Assembly: GCA_039822005.1 (NCBI GenBank)
Contig: JBCBMZ010000007.1
Location: forward strand, 62,001-126,000
Direction of reading: 5' to 3'
Length of the DNA stretch: 64,000 nt
Origin: JBCBDX01 sp039822005
GTDB lineage: Bacteria; Pseudomonadota; Alphaproteobacteria; Rhizobiales; Rhizobiaceae
In this document: piece after piece, positions 60,745-64,000 of the stretch
Layout: each line of letters begins with the position of its first letter
Numbering within the stretch: position 1 is the stretch's first letter
Translations under genes and position numbers: made by a program
The notes under the pieces: generated by a model
What the model saw: the letters and a program-made list of their open reading frames with translations, nothing else
The model's database searches: none
What the model was told of the DNA's origin: nothing

Positions 60745-62130
60745 ATGACCGATTCCTGCAACTATGACAGTTTTGGACGGCTGACGCGCGTGGTGCGTTC
60801 TGCGGTCGCGGGGCGCGAAGCGATCAGCGACCTTGCCAGCAACCCGGAAAACGCCTTGCTGCCCTATGGCAACGGCAAGTCCTACGGAGACAGTTGTCAC
60901 AACAATCAAGGTGTTCTCGCCGATATGGCGTCGATGAACCGCATATTAGGTTTTGACCCCAACACCGGGATTATTGATGTTGAGCCGGGCGTCATGTTGC
61001 ACACGATTATTGACCTGGTTGCTCCCCATGGATGGTTTCTGCCGGTTACGCCCGGAACGCGTTTTGTGACCTTGGGCGGCGCGATCGCCAATGATGTGCA
61101 CGGCAAAAACCATCATCGACAAGGCACCTTGGGATGTCATGTCGAGGCGATTACGCTGTTGCGTTCAACGGGTGTATTTCACCTGTCGGCGGCCGAAAAT
61201 GCAGACCTGTTTTCAGCGACAATCGGCGGCATGGGTTTAACTGGCATCATCACGCATGCACGGCTGAAACTGATGCGGGTCGGATCGCCCGATGTCATTG
61301 AGACACGGATGCCATTCACCAGCCTTTCTCAATATTTCGAGCGCGCCGAAGCTGAGGATGAGGCCAATGAATATGCTGTCGCATGGCTTGATCAACTAAA
61401 CGGAGAGCGCGGTGTGTTGATGAGTGCTAACCAGGCTGACGGAGGTGAATTCACACCTTGCGCTCATAAGCCGAAAATATCGGTGCCTTTTGATTTGCCG
61501 TTTAATGCACTCAATGGCTGGAGCCTTCGCGCGTTCAACTCGCTCTTTTTTGCGGCCAAGTCCCGCGGTGCCGGCAAGCCGCAACGTGCCAGCTGGCAAA
61601 GCTATTTTTATCCACTTGATGCCGTTGGAAACTGGAACCGTCTCTATGGGCCGCGCGGGCTGTTTCAGCACCAATCGGTGATCCCGTTTGACGCCGCTGA
61701 AGAGGCTGTACCCGCGCTCTTGCAGGCGTCACGTGCGGCAGGCGAGGCGTCTTTCCTCACAGTCCTGAAGCGTTTCGGCGCGGTGGAATCCCCGGGCTTG
61801 CTGAGCTTTCCGACGCCTGGCTATACGCTAACACTCGATTTTCCCAATCGCGGCGCATCCACGCTGGCGCTGCTTGACCGTCTGGACGCGATCACTCTCG
61901 GCGCGGGCGGGCGCATCAATCCCTATAAGGATGCGCGAATGGCAGCTAACACTTTTAAGCGGGGTTTCCCGCAATGGGTGACGCTCGAAGCGCTGCGTGA
62001 CCCGGTGATCATGTCGGACTTTTGGCGTCGCACAGTTCTTAACCATAGCGACGAAGAACAAGTGTCCAGAAGCGGGAATAGATCGCATTTGAACGAAAAA
62101 GTTAAGCAATCCCTAACAGAGGTTTCCTAA
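60745..62130 (+). CDS. DprE1-like FAD-linked oxidoreductase
   Basis: FAD-binding oxidase of 461 residues. GNGKSYGDSCHNNQG, TLGGAIANDVHGKNHHRQGTLGCHVEAITLL (the DVHGKNHH at 117-124 is the DprE1 flavin site) and IGGMGLTGIITHARLKL are intact, followed by an ALO-type C-terminal domain. In mycobacteria DprE1 oxidises decaprenyl-phospho-ribose at C2. It follows the UbiA gene by one base, which supports the pathway assignment. Confidence 0.9.
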   Translation: MTDSCNYDSFGRLTRVVRSAVAGREAISDLASNPENALLPYGNGKSYGDSCHNNQGVLADMASMNRILGFDPNTGIIDVEPGVMLHTIIDLVAPHGWFLPVTPGTRFVTLGGAIANDVHGKNHHRQGTLGCHVEAITLLRSTGVFHLSAAENADLFSATIGGMGLTGIITHARLKLMRVGSPDVIETRMPFTSLSQYFERAEAEDEANEYAVAWLDQLNGERGVLMSANQADGGEFTPCAHKPKISVPFDLPFNALNGWSLRAFNSLFFAAKSRGAGKPQRASWQSYFYPLDAVGNWNRLYGPRGLFQHQSVIPFDAAEEAVPALLQASRAAGEASFLTVLKRFGAVESPGLLSFPTPGYTLTLDFPNRGASTLALLDRLDAITLGAGGRINPYKDARMAANTFKRGFPQWVTLEALRDPVIMSDFWRRTVLNHSDEEQVSRSGNRSHLNEKVKQSLTEVS

Positions 62131-62159
62131 GCGAAATACAGGGAAACAAAGGGTTGGTG

Positions 62160-62600
62160 ATGAAATATCTACCGTTCATCCTGTTTACGGTTTTAACCAA
62201 TGCTGCCGCGCAACTCATGCTCAAACAGGGCATGATGACGCTTGCGCCATCGATTCTAGCGCAAAACAACATCTTCCTGAAGTTGCTTTTCATCGTGTTC
62301 TCGCCGTGGGTCTTCTTCGGACTTTTCACCTTCGTGATTTCAATGGCGAGCCACATGTTTGTCCTATCGAAAGTTGATCTGTCGTTTGCGTTCCCGTTTT
62401 TGTCGCTCGCCTATGTGGCGGTCGCGTTACTCGCTTGGCAGCTCTTTGGTGAAGAGCTCGGCGGCTACAAAATTGCAGGCATCGCCTTTATTTGCATCGG
62501 CACTGCGCTGATTGCGCAGTCCGGTTCGCCTCTCTCAAAGCAACAAGGCGGCGACCTTGCAGCTCCTTCTCAAGCCACACCATCTGAGGTGCAATCATGA
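62160..62600 (+). CDS. Small EamA/SMR-type membrane protein (putative lipid-sugar flippase half)
   Basis: Four-helix membrane protein of 146 residues: AAQLMLKQGMMTL, SHMFVLSKVDLSFAFPFLSLAYVAVALLAW and GIAFICIGTALIAQS resemble ArnE/ArnF and SMR proteins, about half an EamA transporter. A Ser/Pro/Gln-rich 25-residue C-terminal tail follows. It may flip the polyprenyl-linked sugar with a partner. ATG 62160 was chosen over an in-frame TTG at 62154. Its stop overlaps the next gene by 4 bases. Confidence 0.82.
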   Translation: MKYLPFILFTVLTNAAAQLMLKQGMMTLAPSILAQNNIFLKLLFIVFSPWVFFGLFTFVISMASHMFVLSKVDLSFAFPFLSLAYVAVALLAWQLFGEELGGYKIAGIAFICIGTALIAQSGSPLSKQQGGDLAAPSQATPSEVQS

Positions 62601-63610
62601 AACATGTCATCTTTGGTGGCGATGGCTTTGTCGGCCGCTATCTGGCGCAGGATTTGGTCGAGCGCGGTCATGATGTGCTGGTTGCAGATGTCCGCAAGTC
62701 ACCGCTGCCGCACTACGCCAAGGCGAAACATGTTCATTGCGATGTCACCAACTCGGCATCTGTTGCCGGCGTTGATGTTGAGGCCCAGGACATGGTCTAC
62801 AATCTGTCAGCGATGATGCTGTCGCCGATCCAGACGCGCATCAACCGCTATCCGTTTTTCTATCCGGTCAACACATTTGGCGCTGCTAACATCATGGCGC
62901 GTGCGGCTGCCAGTGGTGCATCCAAAATGGTGCAGTACACGACCGATATGGTCTACGGCCACACAGTGCAATCACCACAGGATGAAGCCCACCCAATCAA
63001 GCCAATCGGTCATTATGGCGGGTCCAAAGCCCAGACCGAGGATGTCGCCCAAAGTTGGCGCGATCGAGGCATGAACATAACCATTGTGCGTCCGCGGCTG
63101 ATTATCGGCCCGGGCCGTCTCGGTATTTTGGGCAAATTGTTCAAGCTCATCGACATGAATTTGCCCGTGCCGATGATCGGTGCCGGAAAGAACCCGTATC
63201 AGTTCATTTCAGTCTTTGACTGCGCCGAGGTTGCGCGTCTGGCTTGGGAAAATGGCTGCCCGAACAAGGAATATAATCTGGGTTCTGACAATCCGCCCCC
63301 GGTGAAGAAGCTGCTTGGCGATCTGATCAAATCCGCAGGGTCGAAATCCATTTTGGTGCCGACCCCCGGTTTTGCTGTCAAATGGACTTTGGGCGCCCTC
63401 GACTGTCTGAACGTGCCGATCATGGACCCGGAACAGTACATGATCGCCGACGAGTTCTGTGTGCGCGATACGACGGCCGCCAAGACTGACTTTGGCTGGT
63501 CTCCGAAGTTTCGCGACGAGGACATGCTCCGCGAAGCCTATGCCGAGTACCGCAAAGCAAAAGATGCCGGTGTTGATGTCGGCAATTCAACGGTCGTTGC
63601 GGCCGAATAA
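62597..63610 (+). CDS. NAD-dependent epimerase/dehydratase (extended SDR)
   Basis: Extended SDR of 337 residues. NAD motif FGGDGFVGRYLAQDL near the N-terminus, YTTDMVYG, catalytic Tyr and Lys in HYGGSKAQTED, and RPRLIIGPGR, all as in sugar-nucleotide epimerases. Its substrate is probably a sugar derivative of the same pathway; it is a candidate for the reductase (DprE2-like) or another sugar-modifying step. ATG overlaps the upstream stop (ATGA). Confidence 0.9.
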   Translation: MKHVIFGGDGFVGRYLAQDLVERGHDVLVADVRKSPLPHYAKAKHVHCDVTNSASVAGVDVEAQDMVYNLSAMMLSPIQTRINRYPFFYPVNTFGAANIMARAAASGASKMVQYTTDMVYGHTVQSPQDEAHPIKPIGHYGGSKAQTEDVAQSWRDRGMNITIVRPRLIIGPGRLGILGKLFKLIDMNLPVPMIGAGKNPYQFISVFDCAEVARLAWENGCPNKEYNLGSDNPPPVKKLLGDLIKSAGSKSILVPTPGFAVKWTLGALDCLNVPIMDPEQYMIADEFCVRDTTAAKTDFGWSPKFRDEDMLREAYAEYRKAKDAGVDVGNSTVVAAE

Positions 63611-63624
63611 CCGCCAAGGATGAG

Positions 63625-64000
63625 ATGAGACGGATGCTGGACTTTTTAACACGCAAAAAACGCCAACAATTGGCTGACGCGCCCGCCATGACGATGCCCC
63701 AAAGCGCAACGCTGGATGCGCTGCCGGAACGTGTTGAGAAGCCCGAATTGATTTCGGTGGAAGATGCCAAGGCGTTGGATGTCTCCACCATCAAGAAGCT
63801 GTTTTCCGACCACTACAATCCCGGTCAACTTCACTTCATGAAGCTATTGGGTTTCGACAAAATCAAAGTCGAGCGCGCTGAAGGCATGCACTATATCGAC
63901 CAGAAAGGTCGCAAGATTTTGGACTTTTTTGGCGGCTTTGGTTCGCTGGCCCTCGGTCACAATCATCCGCGTATCACTCAAGCGCGCAAAAAATTTCAAG
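63625..64000 (+). CDS. Class III aminotransferase, partial (cut by window edge)
   Basis: The frame starts MRRMLDFLTRKKRQQLADA, then after a variable 60-residue stretch reads HYNPGQLHFMKLLGFDKI and MHYIDQKGRKILDFFGGFGS followed by LGHNHPRI. This is the opening of an acetylornithine/4-aminobutyrate-type PLP aminotransferase; the PLP lysine lies beyond the window. AGGA is 4 bases before ATG 63625; the next in-frame ATG is 63634. It follows the epimerase by 14 bases and probably belongs to the same operon. Confidence 0.85.
   Translation, partial: MRRMLDFLTRKKRQQLADAPAMTMPQSATLDALPERVEKPELISVEDAKALDVSTIKKLFSDHYNPGQLHFMKLLGFDKIKVERAEGMHYIDQKGRKILDFFGGFGSLALGHNHPRITQARKKFQ

Overview
The window is a stretch of alphaproteobacterial chromosome, most likely from the Hyphomicrobiales (Rhizobiales). 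The evidence is a permuted two-piece tmRNA with the tag ANDNYAEARLAA next to an alpha-type SspB; the backbone order thyA-folA ... hflK-hflC-DUF2065-degP-serB-miaA-ilvB-ilvN; heterotetrameric sarcosine oxidase in soxBDAG order; and families such as DUF2853, DUF2065, the RHH_4 protein and the AsmA-like giant. Genus cannot be assigned from the sequence alone. No IS element, prophage, CRISPR array or tRNA was seen. Most of the window is ordinary core genome with many 1-8 base gene overlaps.

Layout. 1-7.4 kb, mostly minus strand: an antiporter (cut by the window edge), an SCO copper chaperone, a 54-residue membrane protein, UvrD/PcrA helicase, then a CLC chloride channel overlapping a thioesterase. 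7.5-12.8 kb, plus strand: a GlcD/LDHD-type FAD oxidase and a 1268-residue AsmA protein. 12.7-14.0 kb, minus strand: RHH protein, sspB and ssrA (tmRNA), so the trans-translation tag RNA lies beside the adaptor that delivers tagged proteins to ClpXP. 14.1-15.9 kb: DUF2853, thyA, folA.

15.9-25.7 kb looks like an accessory insert between folA and hflK. It holds an SDR, a decayed serine-hydrolase gene, an NTF2-like protein, then a minus-strand block with a DctB-like histidine kinase, an NtrC-like regulator whose AAA+ motifs are degenerate, a TAXI binding protein, a fused TRAP permease and a threonine-dehydratase-like PLP enzyme. The logic is sensing, uptake and deamination of an unidentified carboxylate or amino acid.

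25.9-32.5 kb: membrane protease regulators hflK/hflC, DUF2065, degP, serB, miaA and a GGDEF cyclase. 32.6-38.9 kb: HerA-like ATPase, then the branched-chain amino acid operon. This begins with a near-consensus promoter, an apparently leaderless 18-codon leader peptide rich in Leu/Ile/Val and an intrinsic terminator before ilvB; a lipoprotein and an EamA transporter sit between ilvB and ilvN. 38.9-45.4 kb: RecD-like helicase, a PP2C phosphatase beside a double SpoIIAA-like protein, pdxJ, and a radical SAM plus two GT25 glycosyltransferase genes. 45.5-47.3 kb: TetR gene behind a perfect 16-bp palindrome, then ilvC and its terminator. 47.4-51.3 kb: Nudix, PhzF, PNPOx-like and guanine deaminase genes in one overlapping run, then a small secreted protein. 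51.4-56.3 kb: soxGADB on the minus strand. 56.4-59.2 kb: large MscS channel and a small exported protein. 59.3-64 kb: a HAD-UbiA fusion, a DprE1-like oxidase, a small EamA transporter, an extended SDR and a class III aminotransferase (cut by the edge), resembling a polyprenyl-phosphate-pentose pathway.
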